DNA from: Nitrospirales bacterium
Lineage (GTDB): Bacteria > Nitrospirota > Nitrospiria > Nitrospirales > UBA8639
NCBI GenBank assembly: GCA_029261305.1
Contig: JAJDBO010000181.1
Location: forward strand, 1 to 9,716
Direction: 5' to 3'
Length of the DNA stretch: 9,716 bases
Below the pieces are notes generated by a model. That model was not told where the DNA came from. It searched no databases and was given only the letters and a program-made list of their open reading frames with translations. Each line of letters starts with the position of its first letter. Positions within the stretch are counted from its first letter, which is position 1. This document shows positions 1-6,866 of the stretch, one piece after another. The translations under genes were made by a program, and so were the position numbers.

Positions 1-86
1 TCTTTGATATAGGCTTCCTGAAGTGTTTTGGCGGTTGGCTGGTAGACGGTGGTGGTTTTTAACAGGGTTTCAATTTGTTCTGCCAT
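1..86 (-). CDS. acs: Probable acetyl-CoA synthetase, N-terminal fragment
   Basis: This is the 5' end of a gene that runs off the left edge; only 28 codons are visible. The peptide begins MAEQIETLLKTTTVYQPT and continues to AYIK. The pattern of an aromatic residue and proline followed by A-x-I-K(D) resembles the start of AMP-forming acetate-CoA ligases, which activate acetate to acetyl-CoA in the cytoplasm through an acetyl-adenylate. The start is supported by an AAGAGGA ribosome binding site at 94-100, 7 nt upstream of the ATG. It lies 131 nt downstream of the DUF4301 gene on the same strand and has its own possible promoter. No catalytic motif is inside the window, so the assignment rests on N-terminal resemblance only; another protein with a similar N-terminus is possible. 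Confidence 0.5.
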   Translation of the reverse strand, partial: MAEQIETLLKTTTVYQPTAKTLQEAYIK

Positions 87-125
87 GTGTGCATCCTCTT
101 GAATGTGAAAACAAGGGTCTTGGAA

Positions 126-155
126 ATTTTAGAAATGCCGAGCCCGGGTGTTCAA
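126..155 (-). promoter_or_regulatory. Possible sigma-70 promoter for the acs-like gene
   Basis: On the minus strand a TTGAAC -35 element (150-155) and a TAAAAT -10 element (126-131) are separated by 18 nt. The predicted transcript would start roughly 30 nt before the ATG at 86 and include its ribosome binding site. This is a consensus match by eye only, in AT-rich DNA, so it is tentative. Confidence 0.3.
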
Positions 156-217
156 GTTTTGTTCCTTTGATTATGGGACGGATCTCATCTTGCTGCAAGG
201 AAAAATATGTATTTGAA

Positions 218-1759
218 TCATTGCGGTTGATGTGGGGGGGCGAGTAAATCAAAGACGGTTTTGACGGGGTTGAATGTGGGCCGTGGTACTTCCACAAAAA
301 TCGTGTGCCAATTGGCCATGGCGCCGTTCCACAGCCCGGGGAGTTCCAGTGCTTTTAAGTCACGTCCTTCATAGGATTTCTGCGATATAAACCCGGCATT
401 AGGGTCAACGTATTGACGGAGATCAAAAGGGTTCCCTTGATAGTCTCGTACTCCGCATACCATATCGACGGGATTAAAGTGCGTGGATGATGCAAAGATA
501 TGTTGTTGTCCTGCGGATTGCATGTCCACTTGAGAAGACTCCACTATTTGAAGGGATGTAGTGCCGTCTTTCTGTTTGACCCAGAATGGTCCGCCGCCAG
601 GGTCGCCGGCATTTTTGACCATGCCGCACACACGAATGGGGCGATGTAGAAATTGGCGGAGATTTTCTGCGCGTTGTGTATGGCTCCAGCCGTCCCATTG
701 TAAAGAAGTTTGAAAATGCAATGTGGATTTTGCCCATTGGACCATGTCATCCAGTTGGTGGGCTGTGGCGGTTTTCGGTTCAAGCTGCTTGAGGTATCCA
801 AAAACGGTGCCTTGAATATGAATGAGATAGCCACCTAATGCGTGTTTGTAGGTATAGGTCTCGGTCTTGAGATGATCGGGAACGACGTTGTCGACATTTT
901 TAATAAAGACAATATCTCCTTGCAACTCATTCACGTTGGAAAGGAGTGCGCCATGGCCGCCTGGTCGGAAGAGGAGATTGCCTTCATTATCGCGAAAGGG
1001 GCGGTTCTCCATGTCTACCGCAATGGTATCGCTTGAGGCCTTTTGGATTGAGCAGGTGACGATCCAATCGAGGTTATTCTGTTTAAACCGCTGGCGGGCG
1101 TCTTCAATATGTTCTTGAACAGCCTCTTGATGTTCAATAGAAATCGTGAGATGTAGATGGGCTTGGTTGTTGCCATCTTTGGCGTAGACTGACGCTTCGA
1201 TTAAATGTTCTTCGATTGGGGTTCGGATGTGGTCTGAATAACGATGAAACGCCAAGAGGCCTTTCGGGCGTTTGGCGTAATTGAGCCCAGGCTGGTGCAG
1301 CAGCGCGTTTAGGATTGGCTGATGGTGCCCTTGGGAGTGAAGTTCTTGTAGGTGATGTCCTTGCTTGGCAAGTGTTTTTGATAAGTCATCATAGAAGGCG
1401 AAATCGGAGAGTTTGTCTAAAAACGTTTTTAAACTGGTGTTTTCAGATGATGACAAGGACGGTGTTGCCGCGTTTGAGTCCTGTTCATTACAAGCCAATA
1501 GGGCTTTGAACATGCGTGAGGCTGCGCCTGAGGCTGGGACAAATTTTGTGATTCGTCCTGTGCCCATGGCCTGTTTGAAGATTTTTTCGAAGTGAGAAAG
1601 CTCAGTGTTGGGGATTTGTTCTATCCCGTCTTTAATTGTGCAAGGTTTGGTCAGGGTGGCGAAGGGAATGCCACGTTGAAAAATGGCCAATTGTTGCTCA
1701 ATGGTTTCAACAGAAGTTCCTCTAGCGGTGATGCAATCTTGGTCTTGTTGAGTGAGCAT
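218..1759 (-). CDS. DUF4301 family protein
   Basis: This 513-residue soluble protein has no signal peptide or membrane segment. I recognise it as DUF4301 from KFVPASGAASRMFK (residues 72-85), FRPGGHGAL (264-272), the IKNVDNV stretch around 286-292, and a glycine-rich DPGGGPFWV segment near 386-394. The biochemical role of the family is not established to my knowledge. The order of a P-x-x-G-x-x-S-R loop near the N-terminus, then PGGHG, then NVDN, recalls UDP-sugar pyrophosphorylases and other GT-A nucleotidyltransferases. A nucleotide-sugar-related function is therefore an inference. The length suits a complete single-domain protein. The ATG at 1759 has no clear Shine-Dalgarno sequence, but no better in-frame start precedes the conserved region. 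It lies between the small 1980-2150 gene and the acs-like gene, all on the minus strand. The stop is TGA. Confidence 0.8.
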   Translation of the reverse strand: MLTQQDQDCITARGTSVETIEQQLAIFQRGIPFATLTKPCTIKDGIEQIPNTELSHFEKIFKQAMGTGRITKFVPASGAASRMFKALLACNEQDSNAATPSLSSSENTSLKTFLDKLSDFAFYDDLSKTLAKQGHHLQELHSQGHHQPILNALLHQPGLNYAKRPKGLLAFHRYSDHIRTPIEEHLIEASVYAKDGNNQAHLHLTISIEHQEAVQEHIEDARQRFKQNNLDWIVTCSIQKASSDTIAVDMENRPFRDNEGNLLFRPGGHGALLSNVNELQGDIVFIKNVDNVVPDHLKTETYTYKHALGGYLIHIQGTVFGYLKQLEPKTATAHQLDDMVQWAKSTLHFQTSLQWDGWSHTQRAENLRQFLHRPIRVCGMVKNAGDPGGGPFWVKQKDGTTSLQIVESSQVDMQSAGQQHIFASSTHFNPVDMVCGVRDYQGNPFDLRQYVDPNAGFISQKSYEGRDLKALELPGLWNGAMANWHTIFVEVPRPTFNPVKTVFDLLAPPHQPQ

Positions 1760-1949
1760 GGAATTAGTGTTGTACGTGGAGTTTATCTTTGAGGAGTTCT
1801 CATAACTTTGAGATTATTCAATAGGTTAGAGTCCCTTCCTCAGTCATGTCGTCACTTTTCATGCCAGGCTTTAATGTCAGGAGTCCAATGGAGGCGGTCG
1901 AGAGGAATAGGACGGCCAACCGAGGCCACTCGATTCCTTATCCTCAAAC

Positions 1950-1968
1950 TTCACATGCGGGATGTGAA
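1950..1968. repeat. 7-bp perfect inverted repeat downstream of the small gene
   Basis: TTCACAT and ATGTGAA flank a 5-nt loop, 11 nt past the stop of the small minus-strand gene. No U-run follows on the minus strand, so it is at best a weak terminator or an RNA 3'-end hairpin. The rest of 1760-1979 shows no convincing gene, only short unsupported frames, and presumably holds the 5' region of the DUF4301 gene. Confidence 0.35.
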
Positions 1969-1979
1969 AAAGAAAATAC

Positions 1980-2150
1980 CTACGCGTCAGCCCCACCTTT
2001 TAAATAGCCGAGCCCAATTTTGATAGCGCGTCGGGTGATTTCGCACCATCGGGCTTCTGGGTATTCTTCTAATATTTTAGCGACCTTGGGATCCTGAACG
2101 TCCAACCCGATAATCTTAATAATTCCATCATCGATTTTTACTTCAGCCAC
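1980..2150 (-). CDS. Small 56-residue protein with GTG start, possible ribbon-helix-helix fold
   Basis: The peptide starts (GTG) AEVKIDDGIIKIIGLDVQD and ends with a helix containing CEITRRAIKIGLGYLK. It is complete, with a TAG stop. It is real by two signs: a strong GGAGGA ribosome binding site 6 nt before the GTG, and a coherent strand-helix-helix layout. Approximate limits are beta residues 10-18, helix 20-30 and helix 36-51. The E-I-x-R-R-A-I-K-x-G-L pattern in the last helix resembles helix B of ribbon-helix-helix (CopG/Arc-type) DNA-binding proteins; this is an inference from pattern, and I do not recognise a named family. It faces away from the lipoprotein operon, and the shared upstream region holds an inverted repeat that could be its operator. 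If not a regulator, it is an uncharacterised small cytoplasmic protein. Confidence 0.75.
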   Translation of the reverse strand: MAEVKIDDGIIKIIGLDVQDPKVAKILEEYPEARWCEITRRAIKIGLGYLKGGADA

Positions 2151-2156
2151 GACTTG

Positions 2157-2162
2157 TCCTCC
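2157..2162 (-). promoter_or_regulatory. Ribosome binding site fixing the GTG start of the small gene
   Basis: GGAGGA on the minus strand sits 6 nt upstream of the GTG at 2150. It is a near-perfect Shine-Dalgarno match at ideal spacing and decides the start of this small gene, which lacks an ATG near its N-terminus. Confidence 0.75.
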
Positions 2163-2201
2163 ATATTAGGTATGTATGATCTCAGCACGTTCTAGTGGTC
2201 A

Positions 2202-2227
2202 CCTCGTAATCCCCTGTAATGACGAGG
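2202..2227. repeat. Inverted repeat between divergent genes (possible operator)
   Basis: CCTCGTAAT and ATGACGAGG form 9-nt arms with one mismatch around an 8-nt centre. The repeat lies 19 nt upstream of the -35 box of the rightward lipoprotein operon and 51 nt upstream of the leftward small gene. It could bind a dimeric regulator or fold as a hairpin in the leftward leader. CTTTTCCC follows on the plus strand, so a terminator is conceivable, but there is no upstream plus-strand gene to terminate. Confidence 0.4.
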
Positions 2228-2246
2228 CTTTTCCCTTCAGGTTTTC

Positions 2247-2275
2247 TTGACAGGGTAGGGGGTCCATGTTAGCAT
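2247..2275 (+). promoter_or_regulatory. Sigma-70-type promoter of the lipoprotein operon
   Basis: A perfect TTGACA -35 (2247-2252), a 17-nt spacer and a TAGCAT -10 (2270-2275, 4 of 6 consensus bases) point right. Transcription would start near 2282 and give a leader of about 80 nt before the ATG at 2363. No other promoter of this quality was seen between the four genes, which fits one transcript. Confidence 0.6.
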
Positions 2276-2362
2276 TTTTTCAGGGTTTTCTCTAACATTC
2301 GTCTGTGGACAAATGAATAACCTCTTTGCGTCACCGACTTTCACCAATCTGAGGAGGCATCC

Positions 2363-2941
2363 ATGAACATCCGGAATTTATCTCTAAGTGGCAGTGTTGC
2401 GAGTGCCGGGTGCTTCTTTGTCTTATTATTACTAGGCGGCTGTGGTGGGGCTCCTGATTGGGTGGAGGAAGGCTCCGGGGTGATGAATCAGGATGACAGT
2501 AAGTCCATTTATGGCGTTGGGACAGTTGAAAAAGTTCCCATGGAGTCTATTGCTTGGGAAATCGCCGAAAACCGTGCTCGGGCGGAAGTGGCTAAAAGTT
2601 TTGAAACCTATACAGCCTATTTAATGCGAGACTATGTGGCGACCACTGCCGCGACGGAATCTTCAGGGGTCTCTGCAGAACAAGATGTTCAGCGAGCAGT
2701 CAAAACATTCACTGCGGTTACCCTAAACGGTGTGCGCCAGATTGAACGGTATAAAGATGAAGAGAAGGACATGTATTATGTCCTGGCCAAGCTGTCGTTC
2801 AAAGATATGCAAGAAGCACTGAGTCAAGCCAAGGAACTTGATAAGGAAGTCAAAAATTTTGTGAAGAAAAATGGCGAACGTATTTTTGATCGATTGGAAC
2901 AAGAGGAAGCCAAACGCCAAGCGAATGTGTCCTCGGAATAA
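2363..2941 (+). CDS. LPP20 family lipoprotein
   Basis: This 192-residue protein has a lipoprotein signal peptide with a hydrophobic run FFVLLLLGG ending at Cys27 (LGGC lipobox), so the mature protein should be lipid-anchored. The next residues, APDWVEEG, and then IYGVGTVEK and an alanine- and arginine-rich helix (AENRARAEVAKSFE, about 68-81), match the LPP20 layout: PxW motif, Y-GVG strand, long helix. The C-terminal third (about 147-188) is highly charged and probably a long helix. LPP20-type proteins occur as outer-membrane lipoproteins, and FlgP of the Vibrio flagellar system is one example; no flagellar gene is seen here. The start is fixed by GAGGAGG at 2351-2357, 5 nt before the ATG. 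It is the first gene of the operon and is followed after 17 nt by the LpoB-like gene. Confidence 0.8.
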   Translation: MNIRNLSLSGSVASAGCFFVLLLLGGCGGAPDWVEEGSGVMNQDDSKSIYGVGTVEKVPMESIAWEIAENRARAEVAKSFETYTAYLMRDYVATTAATESSGVSAEQDVQRAVKTFTAVTLNGVRQIERYKDEEKDMYYVLAKLSFKDMQEALSQAKELDKEVKNFVKKNGERIFDRLEQEEAKRQANVSSE

Positions 2942-2958
2942 AATGTTGAGGTCTGACG

Positions 2959-3597
2959 ATGATCAGGGGAACGGGTGAAGATATGAATAGGGTTCGACAA
3001 GTTTTATTAATAAGTGTGATCCTGGGCTGCGCGGCATTTGTTACAGGATGCGCAACCGAAAAACGTGTAACGCGGGTAGATACTGGAGTAACGACCGATT
3101 TGAGTGGACGGTGGAATGATACCGACTCCAAACAAGTGGCGGAAAAAATGATCACCGAGATGTTGTCACGTTCTTGGTTGAATCAGTTTACTACGCGAGA
3201 AAACCGGCAACCAGTGGTGATTGTTGGGACGGTTCAAAACCTCAGCCACGAGCATATTAGTACGCAAACGTTTGTCACTGACTTGGAGCGGGAAATGACC
3301 AATAGCCAAAAAGTCACGTTTGTCGCCGACAAGTCTGAGCGCCAAGAGGTTCGGGAAGAACGAGCTGACCAAGCTGTCCATTCACGGGAAGATACCCAAA
3401 AAGCCCCTGGTCGTGAAATTGGGGCCGATTATATGATGAAAGGCCGAATTGCCACAATTCAAGATGAGGCTGAGGGGACCAAAGCCATTTTTTATCAAGT
3501 CGATTTAGAATTGGTGAGCCTCGCCGATAACACGAAATCTTGGTATGGCCAACATAAGATTAAAAAGGTCATCGAACGAAAACGTACCTTGTTTTAG
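2959..3597 (+). CDS. lpoB: LpoB-like lipoprotein (penicillin-binding protein activator family)
   Basis: This 212-residue lipoprotein has its lipobox VTGC at Cys31. The start of the mature protein carries the family signature VDTGVTTDLSGRWNDTDS (40-57), then PVVIVGTVQNLSHEHI (85-100), a GADYMMKGRI strand-turn (155-164) and FYQVDLEL (178-185). In E. coli, LpoB is an outer-membrane lipoprotein that reaches through the periplasm to stimulate the peptidoglycan synthase PBP1b. Here the conserved domain begins only about ten residues after the cysteine, so the long disordered tether known from E. coli is missing and the same role is uncertain. The ATG at 2959 has GAGG 7 nt upstream. An in-frame ATG at 2983 would give a more typical signal peptide (MNRVRQVLLI) without acidic residues and is a serious alternative. 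The stop is TAG, and the next gene begins after 14 nt. Confidence 0.8.
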   Translation: MIRGTGEDMNRVRQVLLISVILGCAAFVTGCATEKRVTRVDTGVTTDLSGRWNDTDSKQVAEKMITEMLSRSWLNQFTTRENRQPVVIVGTVQNLSHEHISTQTFVTDLEREMTNSQKVTFVADKSERQEVREERADQAVHSREDTQKAPGREIGADYMMKGRIATIQDEAEGTKAIFYQVDLELVSLADNTKSWYGQHKIKKVIERKRTLF

Positions 3598-3611
3598 CCG
3601 ACTGATGTCTA

Positions 3612-5138
3612 GTGAATTCTTTGCACCACGTCGAGCGGACTATTAATTTTATAGCAGGCTATCTCTCCTATTCTTCCTCGTCTCGTTTTCTCGTTGTTCC
3701 TTCTCATTTTTTTTCTCGAGTCCTCCTTCTTATTTTTTCTCTTCTTATGATGGAGGGGTGCGCCACCCAGCTTTCCCATTATGATAAACTCTACACCAGT
3801 CTCCATCAGGGGGATGCTGTTAAAGCGGACCAAATCATTGCTGCAGCTGAGTCGCGCTATGGGTCGAATAGCAGACTTCTGTATCTGATGGACCGTGGCA
3901 TGACTCTACATTTGGCCGGACGCTACAAAGAAAGCGCGAGATTCTTGGAAGAAGCGGATGAGATGGTGGAAGATCTTTATACTCGTCGTATTCGGGATGA
4001 GGCCTTGTCTTTCTTGGTGAATGATACCAAACGGCCATTTAGTGGTGATCCTTATGAACAGATATTGATTAATGTGATCAATGCTTTGAATTATGCCCGA
4101 CTGGGAGATCTGGAAGAAGCACTCGTTGAGGCACGGCGGATTGATCATCGATTGAATGTCTTGGCGGACATTGTTGATGTAGGAGATTACCAGGAAGATC
4201 CGTTCGCTCGATATTTAACTGGGGTGTTGTATGAAGTGAATGGGGACTTGAGTAATGCGTTTGTGGGCTATAGAAAAGCCTATGAGGCGTATCAGCGTGC
4301 CCAAGCATGGTCGGAAGTGCCGGTTCCTCACATTGTGAAGCAAGATTTGTTGCGGATCACGCAACGTTTGAACTTGGTGAATGAGCATGCGGAATACCGA
4401 CAAGTGTTCCCTGAGGTTTCATGGGAATCCCGTCAAACGAATGGTCACGCAGAGGTCATCGTGATCAGCTATCAAGGCCGGTCTCCTCGTCTTGAAGATC
4501 AGTTTATTGATGTGCCCGTAAGCTTGGATGCCTTGGCTCTGTTGTTGCATACCAAGCAACTGCGCCGACATCAGCCCCAACGTGCGGGTGGTGTCGATGC
4601 TGTTCTCTATGGACTCCAAGGGGAAATCGTGCGAATCTCTCTCCCCCGTGTGGTGGCTCAGAAGTCTCAGGTGGGGTATGGCCGAATTATTTTTGCTCAA
4701 GAAGGGGTGCGTCACTCCTATCAAACGGAATTGATGAGTAGTGTGACGGCGACCGCCAAGAAAAATCATTCTGATCGTTTACCCAGTGTGACCCTACGTG
4801 CCGTGGCTCGAGCGGCGTTGAAGATCTCAACCGCCGAAGGCCTTGGCTATGGAGCGGGTGCCGCAGGCAAAGACGAAGAAACACGGCAGGCTATTCAGAG
4901 CATTGTGTCGGCGTTGTTGAAAGTCTTGTTCATCACCACCGAAGAGGCGGATAAGCGGAGTTGGCGTACACTTCCAGATGAAATCCAAGTGTCTCGATTT
5001 TCTGTGACTCCAGGGTCGGTGTCCCTGACGTATCAAGCCTTAGGTCGCCATGGCCAATCCACCGGCCCTCCTGTGGAATACTCCATGACGTTACAACCTG
5101 GCGAAACTCGATTTCTCACAACCTATGCGGCAGACTAG
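3612..5138 (+). CDS. COG3014-like TPR-containing envelope protein
   Basis: This protein has 508 residues from the GTG at 3612. A hydrophobic segment VLLLIFSLLMMEGC ends at Cys50, a possible but imperfect lipobox (M-E-G-C). Mature residues ATQLSHYDKLYTSL and the following helices form TPR-like repeats at about 91-120, 150-180 and 199-230 (for example YLTGVLYEVNGDLSNAFVGY). A beta-rich C-terminal domain follows from about residue 280, with SWRTLPDEIQVSRF near the end. I recognise this as the uncharacterised COG3014 type, often found beside LpoB and LPP20 genes; its function is unknown. The start is uncertain. A TGA closes the frame at 3603, only GTG 3612 and TTG 3621 are available before the hydrophobic segment, and neither has a Shine-Dalgarno sequence, so translation may be coupled to the upstream gene. 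Its 3' end overlaps the next gene by 14 nt. Confidence 0.75.
   Translation: MNSLHHVERTINFIAGYLSYSSSSRFLVVPSHFFSRVLLLIFSLLMMEGCATQLSHYDKLYTSLHQGDAVKADQIIAAAESRYGSNSRLLYLMDRGMTLHLAGRYKESARFLEEADEMVEDLYTRRIRDEALSFLVNDTKRPFSGDPYEQILINVINALNYARLGDLEEALVEARRIDHRLNVLADIVDVGDYQEDPFARYLTGVLYEVNGDLSNAFVGYRKAYEAYQRAQAWSEVPVPHIVKQDLLRITQRLNLVNEHAEYRQVFPEVSWESRQTNGHAEVIVISYQGRSPRLEDQFIDVPVSLDALALLLHTKQLRRHQPQRAGGVDAVLYGLQGEIVRISLPRVVAQKSQVGYGRIIFAQEGVRHSYQTELMSSVTATAKKNHSDRLPSVTLRAVARAALKISTAEGLGYGAGAAGKDEETRQAIQSIVSALLKVLFITTEEADKRSWRTLPDEIQVSRFSVTPGSVSLTYQALGRHGQSTGPPVEYSMTLQPGETRFLTTYAAD
3662..3746 (+). other. Pyrimidine-rich tract encoding the signal region
   Basis: Of 85 coding-strand bases, 75 are C or T, including a run of eight T at 3707-3714. 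The tract encodes the stretch before the putative lipobox of the COG3014-like protein. Such a skew is far from the rest of the gene and leaves no ATG, and few purines, for an internal ribosome binding site. Confidence 0.7.
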
Positions 5139-6279
5139 ACCCATGAAATGGTTTTGTGACAAAAAAGTGGTAGTGGGGGTGATTGTCACATGTCTCCTAT
5201 TTAGCGGGTGTGCCATGTTTTCCTCCGTGGATCGGCCGCCTTGGCTCATGGGGGCAAGCGAGCAGTATCCATCGGATCGCTATCTAGTAGGAGTCGGGCA
5301 GGCTGGGTCTCGCACTGTTGCTGAAGAGCGGGCCTATGCGTCGGTAGCGAAAATTTTTTCCGCGCATGTACAATCGCGCGTTCAAGATACTGAGGCATTT
5401 CGTTTGTCGGAAAAAGATGGGTCAACTCAAACACAACGAGACTTAGCGTTGGAACGGACTACGAGGGTCACGACCAAAAAAGTGTTGAGCAACGTTCAGG
5501 TCTTGGATCGATGGGTGCATCCTGAAACCAAGGAGCATTTTGTGTTGGCTGGCCTCGATCGGCAGCAAGTGGAGCAAGGTCTGGTCGAAACCATTCAAGC
5601 CTCTGATCACACCATCGAGGATGATGTCCATGTGGCTCGCAATACCTCTGATAAACTCATTCGCATTGGGAAGTTGAAGCATGCCATTCAGGTGTGGCAT
5701 GAGCGAGAAATTGTGAATGCTGATCTTCGTGTGATTCGAGAAAATGGCCATGGCATTTTGGCGGGGTATCGACTGGGCGAGTTGACGCAGGAGCTTGAGG
5801 CGTTTTTAGCGAAACATTTTTTAGTTGATGTTCGAATTGACGGGGAACAGGCTTCTGGTGTGCAGTCGGCGATTGTGCAAAAACTACGACAAGAAGGCTT
5901 CCCAGTTCTGACCACTGGAACTTCGTTGAATGCAGACTCCGAGGGACAAATTATGGTGAATGCCCAGTCTGCGGATTTACTGATTAACGGCGAAGTGCAT
6001 GTGTGGGATATTGAATCGCTTGATCCCTTGTTCCTGTATGCTCGTTGGTGTGGTGATATTCGGATTCTCGACCCAGAGCAAGATCGGGTGGTTGGGGTAG
6101 TCAGTCGATCGGGTCGGGAAGGGCATGTGACGTCTCGGGAGGCTCAAGCGCGTGCATCAGCGATGATGCAATCCACGCTGGCTCATGACGTCGTGACCAC
6201 AATCATGAGTTCTCTAAATAGGAATTCCTCAGAAAAACCTCTGACTCCTTCTAGCCCTTGCTTGAACCCTCAACCGTAA
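5125..6279 (+). CDS. LPP20-like lipoprotein with a second, unidentified domain
   Basis: This 384-residue protein has a lipoprotein signal peptide (VVVGVIVTCLLFSGC, Cys29). The mature part starts with PPWLMG, then RYLVGVGQAGS (52-62) and an alanine-rich helix, giving the same PxW and GVG layout as the first gene of the operon; the LPP20-like part spans about 38-155. Residues about 175-360 form a second domain with VNADLRVI (197-204) and LLINGEVHVWDI (285-296) strands that I cannot name. The general plan, an LPP20-like N-terminus plus further periplasmic domains, recalls FlgT-type proteins, but this is only a resemblance. The ATG at 5125 overlaps the upstream gene by 14 nt; an ATG at 5143 (378 residues, MKWFCDKK) is equally possible, and neither has a clear ribosome binding site. 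It is the last gene of the operon, ending 7 nt from the convergent gene at 6287. Confidence 0.7.
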   Translation: MRQTRPMKWFCDKKVVVGVIVTCLLFSGCAMFSSVDRPPWLMGASEQYPSDRYLVGVGQAGSRTVAEERAYASVAKIFSAHVQSRVQDTEAFRLSEKDGSTQTQRDLALERTTRVTTKKVLSNVQVLDRWVHPETKEHFVLAGLDRQQVEQGLVETIQASDHTIEDDVHVARNTSDKLIRIGKLKHAIQVWHEREIVNADLRVIRENGHGILAGYRLGELTQELEAFLAKHFLVDVRIDGEQASGVQSAIVQKLRQEGFPVLTTGTSLNADSEGQIMVNAQSADLLINGEVHVWDIESLDPLFLYARWCGDIRILDPEQDRVVGVVSRSGREGHVTSREAQARASAMMQSTLAHDVVTTIMSSLNRNSSEKPLTPSSPCLNPQP

Positions 6280-6286
6280 TCGCAGG

Positions 6287-6793
6287 TTAATTTTTTCGAG
6301 GATGCCTACACTCGAATTCGGTGCGTAACTCTTCAATCATCTCTTTCCACTCGATTATTTCGATAGATAGATTTTGAAATAGGGGATGGTCTGATCGGGA
6401 ATGAGATAACAATGTCTTTGCCCTTTCCCCATGAGTGGTCGCTAATGATATGGTTTGACATATTCCGTCAGAGGCGGGGATATGTTCTCCACTTTGTTGA
6501 AACTAGGCGATGGCTCGGTAAATATTTTCTTGTGCGCGAAGGAGAGCTTCCAGGCTTTTGAAGTTTTCCCTCGACTCAGGCTGTGTCTCCTGCCTGGCCA
6601 GTAGTGTGGCCATCAGCGCAGCTTTTCCTGTGTTGAGTGCGGCTCCATGCGGGTCACCAATAGACATGGCTTCTTCTGCGGTATTACGCAGGCGTATCAA
6701 TTCCGCTTGGTCTCCCGTTTCCTATGCATAGGATGTTAGGGGTACACCGGAAGTCGAAAACATCAGTGCGAGGAAAATCATCATATTGAACAT
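6287..6793 (-). pseudogene. Secreted helical protein gene interrupted by two in-frame TAG codons
   Basis: One frame on the minus strand runs from ATG 6793 to TAA 6287-6289 (168 codons before the stop) with only two stops, both TAG: codon 24 (6722-6724) and codon 97 (6503-6505). Codons 1-23 read as a signal peptide (MFNMMIFLALMFSTSG... ending TSYA). The first TAG replaces the residue just after the expected signal peptidase site. The next block, ETGDQAELIRLRNTAEEAMS onward, is helical and ends ENIYRAIA before the second TAG. The third block contains HSRSDHPLFQNLSIEIIEW and ends CRHPRKN. About eight stops would be expected by chance in this length, so it is a gene with no frameshift. Two nonsense changes, for example CAG to TAG, would explain it. 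Neighbouring genes end normally with TAG. The middle block alone could start at TTG 6700, but no ribosome binding site supports this. The family is not recognised. Confidence 0.65.
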
Positions 6794-6866
6794 AGGGGGA
6801 TACGCAGTCTTGATTGATGCTGTGGTCTAGAAAATGTGCATGGGAGGGTGGCGATGTTTCTAACCT

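Noticed and set aside
1808..2023. 71-codon plus-strand frame overlapping the small minus-strand gene
   Set aside because: It has no ribosome binding site and a low-complexity arginine-rich composition, and it overlaps the better supported gene at 1980-2150.
6272..6296. AACC/GGTT hairpin followed by T6 at the end of the lipoprotein operon
   Set aside because: The stem is only 4 bp with a 9-nt loop and overlaps the stop codon, too weak to call as a terminator.
6295..6316. TTCGAG/CTCGAA inverted repeat
   Set aside because: It has 6-bp arms with a 10-nt loop and no T-run, lies inside the 3' end of the double-amber frame, and is likely chance.
6458..6485. ACATAT/ATATGT imperfect palindrome
   Set aside because: It is AT-rich with a long loop and lies within the third block of the broken gene; no regulatory context.
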